A stretch of 64,000 nucleotides of DNA from Acidobacteriota bacterium (lineage in GTDB: Bacteria > Acidobacteriota > Vicinamibacteria > Vicinamibacterales > JAKQTR01). Of the stretch, positions 24,940 through 38,021 are shown piece by piece (position 1 is the first letter of the stretch; the number at the start of each line of letters is the position of its first letter). Below the pieces are notes generated by a model, which was given only the letters and a program-made list of their open reading frames with translations, was not told the DNA's origin and ran no database searches. Both the position numbers and the translations under genes were made by a program. The stretch is taken from contig JAKQTR010000053.1 of assembly GCA_029562975.1 (NCBI GenBank), positions 1-64,000 of the forward strand, in the 5' to 3' direction.

Positions 24940-26259
24940 TCAGACCGCCTTCACGTACGAGGGCTCGTAGCCCTTGAGGCCGTAGTAGAGGATGAACGCG
25001 TAGCAGAGGATCGGCAGGAAGAAGGCCCGGTGGATGCCGATCGCGTCCGCGAACGCGCCCTGGATGACCGGCACGACCGCACCGCCGACGATGGCCATGC
25101 AGAGGATGCCCGAGCCCTGGCCCGTGTGCCTGCCCAGGCCGTCCAGCGCCAGCGTGAAGATCGTGGGGAACATGATCGAGTTGAACAGCCCGACTGCCAG
25201 GATGGCCCACATCGCCACCCGGCCGGACGTCAGCATCGTGACGAGCACGAGAAGAGCGGCAGAGGCAGCGCTGAGGGCCAGCGCCCGGTTGGGCCTCACG
25301 CGGCGGATGGCCGCGGACCCGACGAACCGGCCCACCATGGCGCCTCCCCAATAGAAAGACAGATATCGCCCCGCCTCCGCCGCGGGCAGCGCCGCGATGG
25401 AGGGCTCGCCGAGGAAGTTCACCAGGAAACTGCCGATGGACACCTCGGCGCCGACGTAGAGGAAGATGCCGATCGCCCCGAGCGCGAGGTGCCGGTACTT
25501 CCACGCGCTCGGGTGCTGCGCGTCGTAGCTCCCGCCGGTGTCAGACCGGGCGTCGCCCGACGAGGCCTCGATCGCGGGCAGCTTCACCCGGGCGAAGACC
25601 GCCGCGATCGCGAAGAGCGCGGCGGCGAGGCCCAGGTACGGGTCCTGGACCGACGCCTTCTCAGCCGCCTGGTACGCCGCGAGATCCGACGGGCCGAGGG
25701 CGGCCATCTCCTCGGCGGTCTTGCCCGCAACCGACAGGATCAGGAACGAGCCGAACACCGGCGCGATGGCCGTGCCGAAGGAGTTGAAGGCCTGCGTCAG
25801 CGTCAGCCGGCTCGAGGCCGTCCTCGGCGGCCCCAGGATCGCCACGTACGGGTTCGCCGACACCTGCAGCAGCGTGATGCCGGACGCCAGCACGAAGAGC
25901 GCCCCCAGGAAGATCGGGTACGAGCGCGTCCCGGCGGCCGGATAGAAGAGCAGGCAGCCGACGCCAGCCGTGATGAGGCCGATGACGATCCCGCGCTGGT
26001 AGCCCACTGCCTCCACGACGAAGCCCGAGGGGAGCGACACCACGAAGTACGCCGCGAAAAAGGTGAACTGGATGAGCATCACCTGGGTGTAGTTCAGCGT
26101 GAACAGCTGCTTCAGGTGCGGGATCAGGATGTCGTTCAGGCACGTGATGAAGCCCCACATGAAGAAGAGGGACGTCAGCACCACGAGCGCCGGCGTGTAG
26201 TTCGGGCTCTCCGGCGCCGCGCCTCGCGCGCCGGCCGCGGCGGGTCCTCCATGGGCCAT
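24940..26259 (-). CDS. MFS sugar transporter, FucP/GluP family
   Basis: The 439-residue, 12-helix permease begins after a GGAG site at ATG 26259. Family marks are [20 protein letters not shown] in helix 1, [17 protein letters not shown] in the helix 2-3 loop, [13 protein letters not shown] and the helix 10-11 region [21 protein letters not shown]. These place it with H+-coupled fucose/glucose/galactose symporters. It forms a two-gene unit with the ROK kinase downstream. Confidence 0.88.
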   Translation of the reverse strand: MAHGGPAAAGARGAAPESPNYTPALVVLTSLFFMWGFITCLNDILIPHLKQLFTLNYTQVMLIQFTFFAAYFVVSLPSGFVVEAVGYQRGIVIGLITAGVGCLLFYPAAGTRSYPIFLGALFVLASGITLLQVSANPYVAILGPPRTASSRLTLTQAFNSFGTAIAPVFGSFLILSVAGKTAEEMAALGPSDLAAYQAAEKASVQDPYLGLAAALFAIAAVFARVKLPAIEASSGDARSDTGGSYDAQHPSAWKYRHLALGAIGIFLYVGAEVSIGSFLVNFLGEPSIAALPAAEAGRYLSFYWGGAMVGRFVGSAAIRRVRPNRALALSAASAALLVLVTMLTSGRVAMWAILAVGLFNSIMFPTIFTLALDGLGRHTGQGSGILCMAIVGGAVVPVIQGAFADAIGIHRAFFLPILCYAFILYYGLKGYEPSYVKAV

Positions 26260-26341
26260 GTCTCATCTCCAGCGGGCTGCGCGGGCGCCCCGGGACGCGC
26301 CGGCGGCCCCCGGCGCCTTCGCCCGGCCCGTGCGCCCTCCC

Positions 26342-26788
26342 TCAGGCCTGCCGCGGGCTGACGTTCACCTCGACGGGAATGCCGGCCCGCACGCTCTGCG
26401 TGACGACGCAGAAGTCCTCGAAGATCCCGAGGCAGCGGTCGTACTTGGCCGGGTCCTGGCCCGGCGCGAGTTCGGGTTCGAGCGACACGCTGATGCCCGT
26501 GATGCGCAGGCGTCCCTTCTCGGAGCGAGCCACGCGCACCGCGACCTTGGCCTCGGCGCCGGCCACCTCGACGCGCGAGCGGCGCAGGCAGAACAGGAGG
26601 CTGGCCGCAAGGCAGTTGCCCACGGCCGCTCCGAGGAGGGCGGACGCGCTCGGCCCCCTGGCCCCGCCGAGCGGCGGCGGCTCGTCCAGCAGGAGGGGCG
26701 CAACGTCCGGGAGCGCCTCGAACGCGGCGAGGAACTCGTAGTTCTCCTTCAGCTTGAGCGATACCGTGCTGATCGACTCGTCGGACAT
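26342..26788 (-). CDS. OsmC/Ohr-family protein
   Basis: The 148-residue protein starts behind a GGGAGGAA site. The two redox cysteines typical of OsmC-type peroxidases can be placed in GNCLAASLLFCLRRS and EDFCVVTQSVRAGIP. Like family members it probably reduces organic hydroperoxides in the cytoplasm. It stands alone between the sugar transporter and the fucosidase, both on the same strand. Confidence 0.78.
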   Translation of the reverse strand: MSDESISTVSLKLKENYEFLAAFEALPDVAPLLLDEPPPLGGARGPSASALLGAAVGNCLAASLLFCLRRSRVEVAGAEAKVAVRVARSEKGRLRITGISVSLEPELAPGQDPAKYDRCLGIFEDFCVVTQSVRAGIPVEVNVSPRQA

Positions 26789-26906
26789 GCCATTCCTCCC
26801 GCTGACTGGAGCCGCCAGGCGCCGCCTGCGTCGACAACGGCCGTGGCAGCCCGGGCGGCCGCCGGTGCCATGCCGCAGCCGACTCTACTGGAGTCACGCA
26901 ATCGGA

Positions 26907-29348
26907 TCAACGAGGCGCCGGGCTGAGCAGCGCCGGCTCGAGCTGCCCGTCCAGCATGACGAGGCCTCCGGCGGGCACGGAGACGATCCTGCTTCGCGCC
27001 CCGTGCCGGAGCTGCGCGCGGCCTCCCGCCGTCGAGCGCAGCGTGATCCGGTCGAGCGCGCCGCCCCGCCAGGCGAGATCCACCTCGAAGCCGCCTCGGG
27101 CGCGCAGCCCCCGCACCGAGCCGTCGCGCCAGGCGCCGGGCAGCGCCGGCAGCAGGACGATTTCTCCGCCCTGGCTCTGGAGCAGCATTTCCGCGATGCC
27201 GGCCGTCGCGGCGAAGTTCCCGTCGATTTGGAACGGCGGGTGCGCGCCGAAGAGGTTCGGGTACGTGCCTCCGCCTTGTCCTCCCGCAGCCTGGGGCTCC
27301 ACCGCCGCGAGCTGGTTGAGGATCATGCGGTAGGCCCGGTCGCCGTCGAGGAAGCGCGCCCACCAGGCGATCTTCCAGCCCAGCGACCAGCCCGTGCCTC
27401 CCTCGCCGCGAAGCTCCAGCGAGCGCCTGGCCGCCGCAAAGAGCGCCGGCTGAGCGGGCGTGATCTCGTTGCCGGGGAACACGCCCCACAAGTGCGACAC
27501 GTGGCGGTGGGCGTTGGCCGGGTCGTCTTTGTCCTCGAGCCATTCCTGCAGCTGGCCGAGCCGCCCGATGCGGTTGGGCGCGATCTCGCCGCGCATCCGG
27601 GTCAACTGCGCCGCCAGCTCTGCGTCGACGCCGAGCACCCGCGCCGCTTCTGCGGTCCACTCGAACAGCCCGCGGATGATCTGGTGGTCCATCGTCGGGC
27701 CCATGACCAGGCCGCCCTGTTCGGGCGAGTTCGACGGCCCGCTGACGAGGAGCCCCGTCTTCGGGTCCCGCACGAGGTAGTCCACGAAGAACAGCGCGGC
27801 CTCCTTCATCACCGGGTACGCCCGCCTCGCCAGGAACCCGCGATCGTTGGAGAACTGGTAGTGCTCCCAGAGGTGCTGCGTCAGCCACGCGCCGCCGGTC
27901 GGCCAGATGCCGTGGTTCGACGCGTTGACCGGCGCCGTGCCCCGCCAAAGATCGGTGTTGTGGTGCAGGACCCATCCACGGGCCCCGTAGTGCGCGCGTG
28001 CGGTCTCGCGTCCGCTCGAGACGAGGTCGTCGATCATGTCGAACAGCGGTTGTGCGCACTCGGGCAGGTTGGCCGCTTCGGCGGGCCAGTAGTTCATCTC
28101 CGTGTTGATGTTCACCGTGTACTTGCTGCCCCACGGCGGATTCGTGCTCTCGTTCCAGATGCCCTGGAGGTTGGCGGGCTGACCGCCCGGGCGGCTGCTC
28201 GCGATGAGCAGGTACCGCCCGTACTGGAACAGCAGGGCTGCAAGCTGCGGGTCCCGGGCCTTGTCGGGCGCCGCAATCCGTTCGTCGGTCGGCCACGCGG
28301 CGCGATCCGACGTGCCGAGGTCGATCGAGACGCGGCGAAAGAGCGCGCGGTGATCGGCCTGGTGCCGCGCGACGAGATCTGCATAGCCGCGGCGTGCGGC
28401 CTCCTCCATGGCGGCAGCGGCCGCCGCTTCCGCATCGCCGCCGATGTCCCTGAAGGTCCGGAACGAGGTGGCCGCGGTCACGAGGATCGTGGCCGAGTCC
28501 GCCCCGGCCACCGCGATCCCGGCGGGTGAGGCACTCACGGTGCCACCCTCGGCCAGGACGCGCGCCACGATCGCGAACCGGAGCCCGCCTGGCGCGACCC
28601 GTCCGGCAAGGCGCACCGTTCGCGCGTCGGCAAGACAGGCGTCCGCGCCGGCGTGGGGCGTCGTCAGCCGCAGGTCGAAGTCCAGCCGACCCGGCGCGCC
28701 GGCCGCCAGGTGCTCGACGAGCACCTGGTCGGGATAGCTCGAAAAGGCCGTGCGCTCGAACGGCACCCCTCCGTGCGTGTATGACACCGTGGCCACGGCA
28801 CCATCCAGGTCCAGGTCGCGCCGGTAACCGCCGACGGCGCCGTGGCCGTGGAACCACAGGAGCAGGTCCCCCAACGGCTGGTACTGCGCCTGCCTCAGCG
28901 GGACGCTCATGAACTCGCGGGTCGCCAGCTCCTCGGCCTCCGACTGCCGGCCCTCCCAGAGCAGCCGCCTCAGCTCGGGCAGGGCCTCGACGGCGCCCTC
29001 GTGCTGGTACGCGTGGGGCTTCCCCGTCCAGAGCGTGTCGTCGTTCAGCTGCAAGCGTTCGTCCCGGACACCGCCGTAGACCATCGCGCCGAGCCTGCCG
29101 TTGCCGATCGGCAGCGCTTCGGTCCAATGCCGGGCGGGCTGGCGGTAGAACAGGCCGAGCGGGTCTGCAGAGGCCTGCGGCGCGATCCGGTCTCCGGCCG
29201 TCCGGGCGAAGACGACGAGGACGATCCCCCAGGCAGCCGAGCCCGGGCGAAGCCGGGCGAGCCAGGCCGGCGCCAGTGTCCTGTCCGTCCGATCCTTCCC
29301 CGAGGCGCGTGTCACCCGCTCTTCCCGCGGTGGAGGAGCGCCGGTCAT
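26907..29348 (-). CDS. Glycoside hydrolase family 95 protein (alpha-L-fucosidase/galactosidase type)
   Basis: The 813-residue protein opens with a hydrophobic segment ([10 protein letters not shown]) and then the GH95 N-terminal signature [25 protein letters not shown] and [12 protein letters not shown]. The (alpha/alpha)6 catalytic domain has [62 protein letters not shown] and [19 protein letters not shown]. The family hydrolyses alpha-1,2-fucosyl or galactosyl linkages. Its ATG overlaps the stop of a 50-residue membrane protein (ATGA), so it is coupled to the permease operon upstream. Confidence 0.92.
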   Translation of the reverse strand: MTGAPPPREERVTRASGKDRTDRTLAPAWLARLRPGSAAWGIVLVVFARTAGDRIAPQASADPLGLFYRQPARHWTEALPIGNGRLGAMVYGGVRDERLQLNDDTLWTGKPHAYQHEGAVEALPELRRLLWEGRQSEAEELATREFMSVPLRQAQYQPLGDLLLWFHGHGAVGGYRRDLDLDGAVATVSYTHGGVPFERTAFSSYPDQVLVEHLAAGAPGRLDFDLRLTTPHAGADACLADARTVRLAGRVAPGGLRFAIVARVLAEGGTVSASPAGIAVAGADSATILVTAATSFRTFRDIGGDAEAAAAAAMEEAARRGYADLVARHQADHRALFRRVSIDLGTSDRAAWPTDERIAAPDKARDPQLAALLFQYGRYLLIASSRPGGQPANLQGIWNESTNPPWGSKYTVNINTEMNYWPAEAANLPECAQPLFDMIDDLVSSGRETARAHYGARGWVLHHNTDLWRGTAPVNASNHGIWPTGGAWLTQHLWEHYQFSNDRGFLARRAYPVMKEAALFFVDYLVRDPKTGLLVSGPSNSPEQGGLVMGPTMDHQIIRGLFEWTAEAARVLGVDAELAAQLTRMRGEIAPNRIGRLGQLQEWLEDKDDPANAHRHVSHLWGVFPGNEITPAQPALFAAARRSLELRGEGGTGWSLGWKIAWWARFLDGDRAYRMILNQLAAVEPQAAGGQGGGTYPNLFGAHPPFQIDGNFAATAGIAEMLLQSQGGEIVLLPALPGAWRDGSVRGLRARGGFEVDLAWRGGALDRITLRSTAGGRAQLRHGARSRIVSVPAGGLVMLDGQLEPALLSPAPR

Positions 29349-29497
29349 TTGACCAGAAAGATGCGCAGCAGGAGCGGCACGATCACGATCGCGCCGGTGG
29401 CCTGCAGCGCCAGCGAGCGGCTGCGCAGCACGGCCGCGGCGATGAGCGCGACAAGCAGGATGCAGATGGCCCGGTAGGCCAGCAGCAGGGAAATCAC
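29345..29497 (-). CDS. 50-residue double-hydrophobic membrane protein in the permease/GH95 operon
   Basis: The GTG start overlaps the permease stop (GTGA) and the stop overlaps the GH95 start (ATGA), which supports a real gene despite its size. It contains two hydrophobic stretches separated by RSRS ([18 protein letters not shown] and [18 protein letters not shown]). It may be a small subunit of the DctM-like permease, comparable in place, not in sequence, to small TRAP subunits. Confidence 0.65.
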   Translation of the reverse strand: MISLLLAYRAICILLVALIAAAVLRSRSLALQATGAIVIVPLLLRIFLVK

Positions 29498-30816
29498 CGC
29501 AGCCACCTCCCGATCTGAGGAGACCATGCGAGCATCGCGGCGGCGACGAGCGCGATGGCGGCGGCGGGCAGGACGCAGCGGCGCAGCACGCGGCGGCGGT
29601 CGGAGATGCCGAGCGCGCGGGCCGCGAGCGTCGCGGCGATGGCCGCGGGCAGCATCAGGTCGCCGAGCCCGGCGAGCGACGAGAGCGCAGCGGCCGTCAC
29701 CACCTCGTCGCGCCCCAGCATGGACAGCAGGAACGGCACGCCGAGCACCGAGGCCGAGCCGAACGCCGACACCGCGCCGAATGCGGGCACGCTGACGGCG
29801 GCCGCGCCGACGAGCGCCCATGCGGGGGCGGCGAGCATCAGCGCCACCAGCCATCCCCGCCCCCCCGTCACGGTCATGACCTGGATGAACGCCCCCACGC
29901 CCGTCAGGATGCCCGCGACGGGCAGCACGTCCTCGGTTGCGGCAACGAGGGACCGCACGACGCCGAAGCGCGGCGACACGACGACCGCCACGGCGGCGGA
30001 GATCAGGAACGCCAGCGGAAGCCCGTAATCGGGGACGGCGGAGGGCCAGGCTCGCGGGGCGATCATGAGCGCGGCGGCGGCAAGAGGCGCGGCGAGCGCC
30101 CGCCACAGCGAAAACGGCGAAGCGGCCGTCGCGCCAGCCCCGGCGAGGCCGGCCATCGCCGCGCGCCCGGCGCGCTGCCGCAGCAGCGGCCAGCCGAGCC
30201 AGTAGACGATCAGCAGGGCCGCCGGGAACGACGCCAGCGCGAGAGGCGCCGCGAAGCCGACGTACGGCAGGTCAATCCCGCTGCCGATGATCATGGCGGG
30301 GATGTTGATCGGCGGCGCGATCATTCCCAGCACGCCGCCCATCGCGATGATGGCCGCGGCGCGCTCCGCGCAGAGCCCCAGCCCCACCAGCACCGGCCCC
30401 ACCATCGTCCCCGTGGCCAGGACCGACGCGGTCGAGGACCCGGTGACCATGCCCGGGAACATGACAATCACCATGAGCATCGGCAGGAGCAGCGCCGGCC
30501 GGCCCCCGAGGCGCCGTTCGACGGCGCCCACGATGCAGGCGAGCGCGCCCCCGTCGGCGAGCGCCCGCATGAAGATCATCGCGGTGACGATCACGAGGAT
30601 GGGATCGAGGTACGAGAAGGCGCCCTCGATCAGGTGCCGGTGCGGCAGCAGGTCGCCGTTCACGGCGGCTCCCGCCCATGCTCCCGCGAGCAGCGACACG
30701 CCAATCGGCCAGCGGCGCCAGACCGCCAGCGCGGCGAACACGCCGAGCATGACGGCGAGCGTGGCGGGTTCGGGCCATCCCGCGGGCGCGATCGCCGGCA
30801 GGCCTCCGGCCGTCAT
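29494..30816 (-). CDS. DctM-like (TRAP large subunit / IT superfamily) permease
   Basis: The 440-residue protein has about 12 transmembrane segments. [21 protein letters not shown] and [20 protein letters not shown] match the two substrate-site signatures of DctM-type permeases (usually TGSSVAS and PPS). No periplasmic binding protein gene is adjacent, so it may work without one. Its start overlaps the stop of the AstE/AspA-like gene (ATGA) and its stop overlaps the 50-residue membrane protein, giving a tightly coupled set. Confidence 0.75.
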   Translation of the reverse strand: MTAGGLPAIAPAGWPEPATLAVMLGVFAALAVWRRWPIGVSLLAGAWAGAAVNGDLLPHRHLIEGAFSYLDPILVIVTAMIFMRALADGGALACIVGAVERRLGGRPALLLPMLMVIVMFPGMVTGSSTASVLATGTMVGPVLVGLGLCAERAAAIIAMGGVLGMIAPPINIPAMIIGSGIDLPYVGFAAPLALASFPAALLIVYWLGWPLLRQRAGRAAMAGLAGAGATAASPFSLWRALAAPLAAAALMIAPRAWPSAVPDYGLPLAFLISAAVAVVVSPRFGVVRSLVAATEDVLPVAGILTGVGAFIQVMTVTGGRGWLVALMLAAPAWALVGAAAVSVPAFGAVSAFGSASVLGVPFLLSMLGRDEVVTAAALSSLAGLGDLMLPAAIAATLAARALGISDRRRVLRRCVLPAAAIALVAAAMLAWSPQIGRWLR

Positions 30817-31943
30817 CGCTCCGGCTCCATCAAGGGCCCCAGCCCGCGCGCGATCACCTCCTCGTACCCGGGCACGCCGCTGAGCTCGATGGCCGACGCA
30901 GGGTCGAGGTCGCCGAGCGAGGCTGCGAATGCGAGCGCGCCGGCGAGGTGGCGGGCGACGCGCACTGCGATCGGCCAGCCTTCGGGCCCGAACGGCACGG
31001 AGAGCCGGTTCCGCCTCGACGCCGCTTCGTAGAACCGATCGCGTCCCGACACGGCGAGGGCGCCGTCGGTCCGGCCGCGCAGCCGGCCCTGGATGGGGCT
31101 GGTGGTTTCCATGAGCACGGCGTAGGCGCCGGTGGCATCACCCCACTCCCGGTGCGAGAGCCCGCCGAGCGCCCGGGGCGACTCCTCCAGGCCGATCTCG
31201 ACGCCGGCCTCCTGCAGGCGCACGGCGGCGAGAGCCGCCAGGTCCATCGCCCGCTGATGGGCCACGATGGTGTTGACGACGGGGTACTCGGGGGAGGCCT
31301 CGTGGAGGTCGAGGGCGAGCGTGACCCGCTCGCGGACGATGAGCTGCGTGACGGCGTGCGCGATCTGCTCCGTCAGGCGGCCGTCGGGCCGGCCGGGATA
31401 CGCGCGGTTCAGGTTGCGCCTCTCGGAGCCGGCGAGCGTCTGCCCGGAGCGGGCGAGCCGGTAGACCAGCGGGTCCGGCCACTCGTCGACCGGGTTCGTC
31501 GCGCGGGCGCCGAAGGTGAACCAGCGCGGTCCCGCCGGCGTGTCGATGGCGAACCGCTGCGGGTGCCCTTCCTGGGCGACGTTGTGGGTGAAGCCGCTCG
31601 CGTTGGCACGCGGGATCACGATGAGCCGGCCGGCCTCGACGCGGGCGCGCTCGACGAGCACCACGGCGGCCAGGTAGCCCGCCGGCTCGTCGCCGTGCGT
31701 GCCTCCCAGCACGAGCAGCGTGCCGCCCGGCCGGCCGCCGGCCAGATCGAAGACGTCGGTGTCGCCGGGGGTGCCGGCAAGCGCGGGATGGATCGACGAC
31801 AGCCGCCACTGCGCCGTGACGCCGGGGCCTCGCACGAGGCGATCCGGCGTGCGCATCCGGGTGAAGGCGGGGGCGGAAGCCAGCGCTGCCAGTCCCGCGA
31901 GGGCGAGGAGCGCGGCGCCCCGCGCGGCCGGAATGGAGGTCAT
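30813..31943 (-). CDS. Exported succinylglutamate desuccinylase/aspartoacylase (M14-like) family hydrolase
   Basis: The 376-residue protein has a signal peptide (ARGAALLALAGLAALASAPA). The zinc site is visible as GGTHGDEPAG and, later, LALDLHEASPEYP; the substrate-binding Asn-Arg pair is likely RRNLNRAYPG. The family cleaves N-acyl groups or C-terminal residues. Being the first gene of an operon with a permease and a fucosidase, it may release a small acid from a glycan or peptide for uptake, but that is inference. ATG 31943 was chosen over longer alternatives for the signal peptide. Confidence 0.78.
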   Translation of the reverse strand: MTSIPAARGAALLALAGLAALASAPAFTRMRTPDRLVRGPGVTAQWRLSSIHPALAGTPGDTDVFDLAGGRPGGTLLVLGGTHGDEPAGYLAAVVLVERARVEAGRLIVIPRANASGFTHNVAQEGHPQRFAIDTPAGPRWFTFGARATNPVDEWPDPLVYRLARSGQTLAGSERRNLNRAYPGRPDGRLTEQIAHAVTQLIVRERVTLALDLHEASPEYPVVNTIVAHQRAMDLAALAAVRLQEAGVEIGLEESPRALGGLSHREWGDATGAYAVLMETTSPIQGRLRGRTDGALAVSGRDRFYEAASRRNRLSVPFGPEGWPIAVRVARHLAGALAFAASLGDLDPASAIELSGVPGYEEVIARGLGPLMEPER

Positions 31944-32148
31944 CGCGGGGCCCCTTGGCGGACGGGGCGGTCGGGTGCGGCTCACGGGCAGGCAGAGCAT
32001 AGCGGCGCAGCCGGGCGCCGGTCAACGCGCCGGGGCGCGAGGGCCGCGCGCGGATCGGCGTTGAACCGCATCCGGCAGACGCACTAGACTTCGAGCGCAG
32101 CGGTCCCCGCGCGTTGGCTTTCCCCAGATCGGCAAGGAGCGCAGCCCT

Positions 32149-33921
<1,773 letters not shown>

Positions 33922-33967
33922 CGCGGCGCTCGCGGATCGCGTTTCGGAGGCCTCTTCAGGAGATGTG

Positions 33968-35365
33968 ATGGCGAACCCGGACACATCAGGCGCGCGGCAG
34001 GGCATGTTCACGGTCGAGGGCGGAAAGAGCGTGGCGGTCACCTTCGCCCTCGTCAGCTCGCTGTTCCTGCTCTGGGGGCTGTGCAACGGCATGATCGACG
34101 TGATGGACAAGCACTTCCAGACCGAGCTCGGTCTGTCGAAGTCGCAGTCCGCCTGGGTGCAGTTCGCCCACTACCTGGGGTACTTCCTGATGGCGCTGCC
34201 GGCCGGCTGGCTGGCGACGCGGCTGGGCTACAAGGGCGGCATCATCGCCGGGCTCCTGATGGTCGCGGCCGGGGGCTTCTGGTTCGTCCCGGCGACCCGG
34301 ATCAACGCGATGGCGCAGGCCGGTGACGTGTCGCACGCGGCGGCGTTCGTGGGCTACCTGGCCGGCGTCTGCGCGATTGCGGCCGGCCTCACGTTCCTCG
34401 AGACCGTCGCCAACCCGTACACCACGGTGCTCGGCCCAAAGCAGTACGCCGCCACGCGCATCAACCTCGCGCAGTCGTGCAACGGCGTGGGCTGGATCTT
34501 CGGGCCGATCATCGGCGGGATCTTCTTCTACTCGACCGACGGTTCCGGGCGCAGCACGGGCAGCGAGACGCTGTACATCCCCTACCTCGTCGTCGCCCTC
34601 GTCGTCCTCGTGCTGGCGGTGGTCTTCTACGTCGCCGACATCCCGGACATCAAGGCCGAGGACGACTACCACCTCGACAATGCGGCGCCGGGGATGTCCC
34701 ACGCACTCTGGAGGCGCCCGCACTTCGTGATGGCCGTGGCGGCGCAGTTCCTGTACGTCGCGGCGCAGGCCGGCATCTTCAGCTTCTTTATCAACTACAT
34801 GACGGAGGAAGTGCCCGCCATCCCCGCGTCGTGGGGGGCCGGCGCGCTCGGGCCGTGGCTCGAAGCCGGAGCCGGAGGCGGCCTGCGGATCAGCGACCAG
34901 GGCGCCGCCAACCTCGCCTCGCTCGGCTTCGTCTGCTTCCTGACGGGCCGGTTCACGGGCGCGGGGCTGCTGCGGAAGGTCGCGGCGCACAAGGTGCTCG
35001 GCCTCTACGGGCTCCTCAACGTCGCCGCGTGCCTCCTGGTCTTCCTGAAGCTGGGCTGGCTTTCCGTCGCCTGCGTGTTCCTGAGCTATTTCTTCATGTC
35101 GATCATGTTCCCGACGATCTTCGCCCTCGGCATCTTCGGCCTCGGCGCGCGCGCGAAGCAGGCGTCCGCCTTCATCGTCATGGCCATCGTGGGCGGCGCG
35201 CTCCTGCCGAAGGTGATGGGCCGCGTGGCCGACCTCTACGACATGTCGCGCGGCTTCGCCGTGCCGCTGCTGTGCTTCGCGTTCGTGGCCGCGTACGGCT
35301 GCCTCTGGCCGAGGTTGAGCGGGGCGCCGTCGATGACCGTGACGCAGGCCGGCGGCCGGGACTGA
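33968..35365 (+). CDS. MFS sugar transporter, L-fucose permease (FucP) type
   Basis: The 465-residue, 12-helix permease starts at ATG 33968 behind AGGAG (an in-frame GTG at 33965 is less well placed). It shares the FucP pattern: [62 protein letters not shown] and [22 protein letters not shown]. It is a second member of the family in this window, only distantly like the one at 24940. The next gene, 10 nt away, is another MFS transporter. Confidence 0.88.
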   Translation: MANPDTSGARQGMFTVEGGKSVAVTFALVSSLFLLWGLCNGMIDVMDKHFQTELGLSKSQSAWVQFAHYLGYFLMALPAGWLATRLGYKGGIIAGLLMVAAGGFWFVPATRINAMAQAGDVSHAAAFVGYLAGVCAIAAGLTFLETVANPYTTVLGPKQYAATRINLAQSCNGVGWIFGPIIGGIFFYSTDGSGRSTGSETLYIPYLVVALVVLVLAVVFYVADIPDIKAEDDYHLDNAAPGMSHALWRRPHFVMAVAAQFLYVAAQAGIFSFFINYMTEEVPAIPASWGAGALGPWLEAGAGGGLRISDQGAANLASLGFVCFLTGRFTGAGLLRKVAAHKVLGLYGLLNVAACLLVFLKLGWLSVACVFLSYFFMSIMFPTIFALGIFGLGARAKQASAFIVMAIVGGALLPKVMGRVADLYDMSRGFAVPLLCFAFVAAYGCLWPRLSGAPSMTVTQAGGRD

Positions 35366-35375
35366 GGACTTCAGC

Positions 35376-36659
35376 GTGAAACCCATCCGACACCTGCGGT
35401 GGTACATCGGAGGCCTGTTCTTCCTCTCCACCGTCATCAACTACATCGACCGACAGACGCTCAGCGTCCTGGCGCCGTACCTGAAGACCCAGTTCGCCTG
35501 GACGAACGCGGACTTCGCGCTGATCGTGATCTCGTTCCGGGTCGCGTACGCCGTCGGCCAGACCGGAGCGGGCCAGGTGATCGACCGCGTCGGCACGCGG
35601 ACCGGGCTGAGCCTCGGCGTGGCCTTCTACTCGACGGCCGCCATGCTCACGTCGCTGGCCTGCGGCCTGCGGTCGTTCTGCTTCTTCCGCTTCCTGCTGG
35701 GCGCCGGCGAGGCGGCCAACTGGCCGGGCGCCACGAAGGGGGTGTCGGAGTGGTTCCCGCGCCGCGAAACCGGCTGGGCCGTGGCGCTGTTCGACAGCGG
35801 ATCGTCGATTGGCGGCGCCGTGGCGCCCGTGCTGGTGCTGTGGATCTTCCACACATTCGGCGGCTGGCAGCCGGCGTTCATCATCACCGGCACCCTCGGC
35901 TTCGCCTGGCTGCTGCTGTTCCGATGGTTCTACCGATCGCCGGAAACGCACCCCCGCCTCTCGGCCGAGGAGCGGGCCTACATCCTGGCGGACCGCCCCG
36001 CGCCGCAGGCCGACGCCGGCGCCGGCCCGGCCCATCGCATCCCGGTCCGCACGCTCCTGCGCCTGCCCCAGACGTGGGGGGTCATCATCGCCAAGACGCT
36101 CAGCGATCCCGTCTGGTTCTTCATCACCGACTGGTTCGCCATCTTTCTCGTGTCGCGCGGCTTCAGGCTCGAAAGCAGCCTGTTCGCGTTCTGGGTCCCG
36201 TTTCTGGCGGCCGACGCCGGCAACTTCCTCGCCGGCGGCGTGTCCAGCACCCTCATCAAGCGCGGCTGGGCGGTGGGCACGGCGCGCAAGACGGTGATCG
36301 TCGTCTGCGCGCTGGGCATGACGCTCATTGCAGCCGCGGCGTACGTCTCGAGCCTCTGGTGGATCACCGCGTTCTTCGCCGTGTCCACCCTGTGCTACGC
36401 CGCGCTCTCCACGATGGTCCTGAACCTGCCGGCCGACATCTACCCGAGCCACTCGGTGGCGTCGGTGAGCGGAATGAGCGGCACGGGCGCCGGCATCGGG
36501 ACGATTGTGGCCACCTACCTGACGGGCGTCGTCGCGGACCGCTACTCGTTCGAGCCGATTCTCGTGGTGGCCAGCCTCGTGCCGCTCGTCGCCGCGGCGG
36601 CGGTCCTGGGGCTCGTCCGGAACAGGCGCGAGACGCGGGGAATGCTCAACGAAATCTAG
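35376..36659 (+). CDS. MFS transporter, hexuronate/ACS family (ExuT/GudP type)
   Basis: The 427-residue permease starts at a GTG 10 nt after the FucP-type gene. Signatures are [20 protein letters not shown] in helix 1, [21 protein letters not shown] and [16 protein letters not shown], as in anion:cation symporters for glucuronate, galacturonate or glucarate. Together with the preceding beta-helix protein and FucP-type permease it suggests uptake of sugars and uronic acids from a polysaccharide. Confidence 0.85.
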   Translation: MKPIRHLRWYIGGLFFLSTVINYIDRQTLSVLAPYLKTQFAWTNADFALIVISFRVAYAVGQTGAGQVIDRVGTRTGLSLGVAFYSTAAMLTSLACGLRSFCFFRFLLGAGEAANWPGATKGVSEWFPRRETGWAVALFDSGSSIGGAVAPVLVLWIFHTFGGWQPAFIITGTLGFAWLLLFRWFYRSPETHPRLSAEERAYILADRPAPQADAGAGPAHRIPVRTLLRLPQTWGVIIAKTLSDPVWFFITDWFAIFLVSRGFRLESSLFAFWVPFLAADAGNFLAGGVSSTLIKRGWAVGTARKTVIVVCALGMTLIAAAAYVSSLWWITAFFAVSTLCYAALSTMVLNLPADIYPSHSVASVSGMSGTGAGIGTIVATYLTGVVADRYSFEPILVVASLVPLVAAAAVLGLVRNRRETRGMLNEI

Positions 36660-36786
36660 CGCGGGCTGCGGCCCGGGCCCCAGGATCCAGCCGCCCGATC
36701 TCCACGGCACCCGGGATATCCGCCGCTGGCGAAGCCCCCTCCCGCCGAACCCGACGGAGCCGCCGAGCGGACCGGGCCCGGGGCCT

Positions 36787-37554
36787 TCAGGCCACGGGCG
36801 GCGCGAATCGGGCGAGCGCGTCCGCCTCGAGCAGGGCAGCCGAGTCGGCGTCCAGGTACACCGTCACGTTCGCGTGCTCGCGCAGCGCCGACGCCGGGAC
36901 GTCCGGCGTGACCGGGCCCTCCAGCGCTGCCTTGACGGGAACGGCCTTCCGCGCGTCGGGCACGACGCAGATGATCTCGCGCGCCTTCAGGATCTGCCGG
37001 ACCGACATCGAGATCGCCGATGCGGGGACCTCCGCGACGGATGCGAACCAGCCCTCGCCGACCTGCTGCCGGCGGCACGCCTCGTCCAGCTGGACCACGA
37101 GGTAGGGCTCCTCGGTGACGAAGTCCGCCGGCGGGTCGTTGAAGGCGAGGTGTCCGTTCTCGCCGATGCCCACGAACGCGACGTCAACGGGCGAGGCGGC
37201 GATGGCGGCCCCGGCCTGGCGGCACACCTCGGCTGGATCTCCCTCGCCGTCCAGCAGCAGGTAGTCCGACAGCGAAACGGGCCGGATCACGCGCTCCAGA
37301 ATGTACTTCCTGAAGCTGGCCGGGTGGGTGATCGGCAGGCCCACGTACTCGTCGAGATGAAAGAGCGCCACCCGCGCCCAGTCCACCGACGGATCCGCCG
37401 TCAGGGCCTGGAGGAACTCGATCTGGGACGCGCCGGTGGCGACGACGATGCGGGCTCGACCGCGGGCGGCGACGGCCTGGCGGATCGCCAACGCCGCGTG
37501 CGCGGCGGCGGCCCGGGCCATGGAAGGCCTGGTGTCGAAACGCTTGACGATCAT
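36787..37554 (-). CDS. nagB: Glucosamine-6-phosphate deaminase/isomerase
   Basis: The 255-residue protein carries the NagB signatures [44 protein letters not shown] and [18 protein letters not shown]. It converts glucosamine-6-phosphate to fructose-6-phosphate and ammonia in the cytoplasm. ATG 37554 is preceded by GAGGAAG, and a GATAATG -10-like box lies about 60 nt upstream. It is convergent with the ExuT-type transporter. No nagA lies nearby; the ROK kinase at 24 kb could supply the substrate. Confidence 0.87.
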   Translation of the reverse strand: MIVKRFDTRPSMARAAAAHAALAIRQAVAARGRARIVVATGASQIEFLQALTADPSVDWARVALFHLDEYVGLPITHPASFRKYILERVIRPVSLSDYLLLDGEGDPAEVCRQAGAAIAASPVDVAFVGIGENGHLAFNDPPADFVTEEPYLVVQLDEACRRQQVGEGWFASVAEVPASAISMSVRQILKAREIICVVPDARKAVPVKAALEGPVTPDVPASALREHANVTVYLDADSAALLEADALARFAPPVA

Positions 37555-38021
37555 GGGTGTGTCACTTCCTCGCGCGGGAGGCGGCCCGCGGTCCGCGGGG
37601 TGCACGTTTCCAGCATTATCGCCCGCCGCCGGGGCCCTGGATCGGCCTCGAGCCGCTTCGCCTCCGGTGTGGCGCCCGAGCCTGCCTGCACGAGGACCCG
37701 CCGCTCGGTCCACTCGGCCGCGGCCTCAGCCACCCGCCGCTCGCGAACGCGGGTGCCGCACGCGTGATGTCGGCGCTCGACGGGGGCTTGGCGGAGGAGC
37801 CCCTTCGACATCGGGAACGGGAAGGGCGTGCCGCGAAAGCCGCGGTCCGTGCTCGACGAGATCCAGGCCCGGGACCTTCGCCAGGTGCCCGGTATGTCGC
37901 ATGACGAGGCCGCGCCGTCCATGACGGCCGCCGTCGCAATCAGGAGACCCGCCGTGCCGACGGACCTCCCCGCCGCTCGCAGCCTGGCGAACAGCCTCCC
38001 GTGCCCGGCTGGCGTGCCGGA
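37555..38021. other. 467-bp stretch without a convincing gene
   Basis: This stretch between nagB and a barrel-like gene has open frames on both strands, but none has a family match, a sensible start or a hydrophobic pattern. The nagB-proximal 70 bp probably holds the nagB promoter (GATAATG near 37613-37620 on the minus strand). The rest may contain a decayed sequence; I cannot name it. Confidence 0.4.

Noticed and set aside
37551-37922. 123-codon open frame overlapping the nagB start by ATGA
   Set aside because: No family resemblance or ribosome site, and it runs through the likely nagB promoter; the overlap looks accidental.
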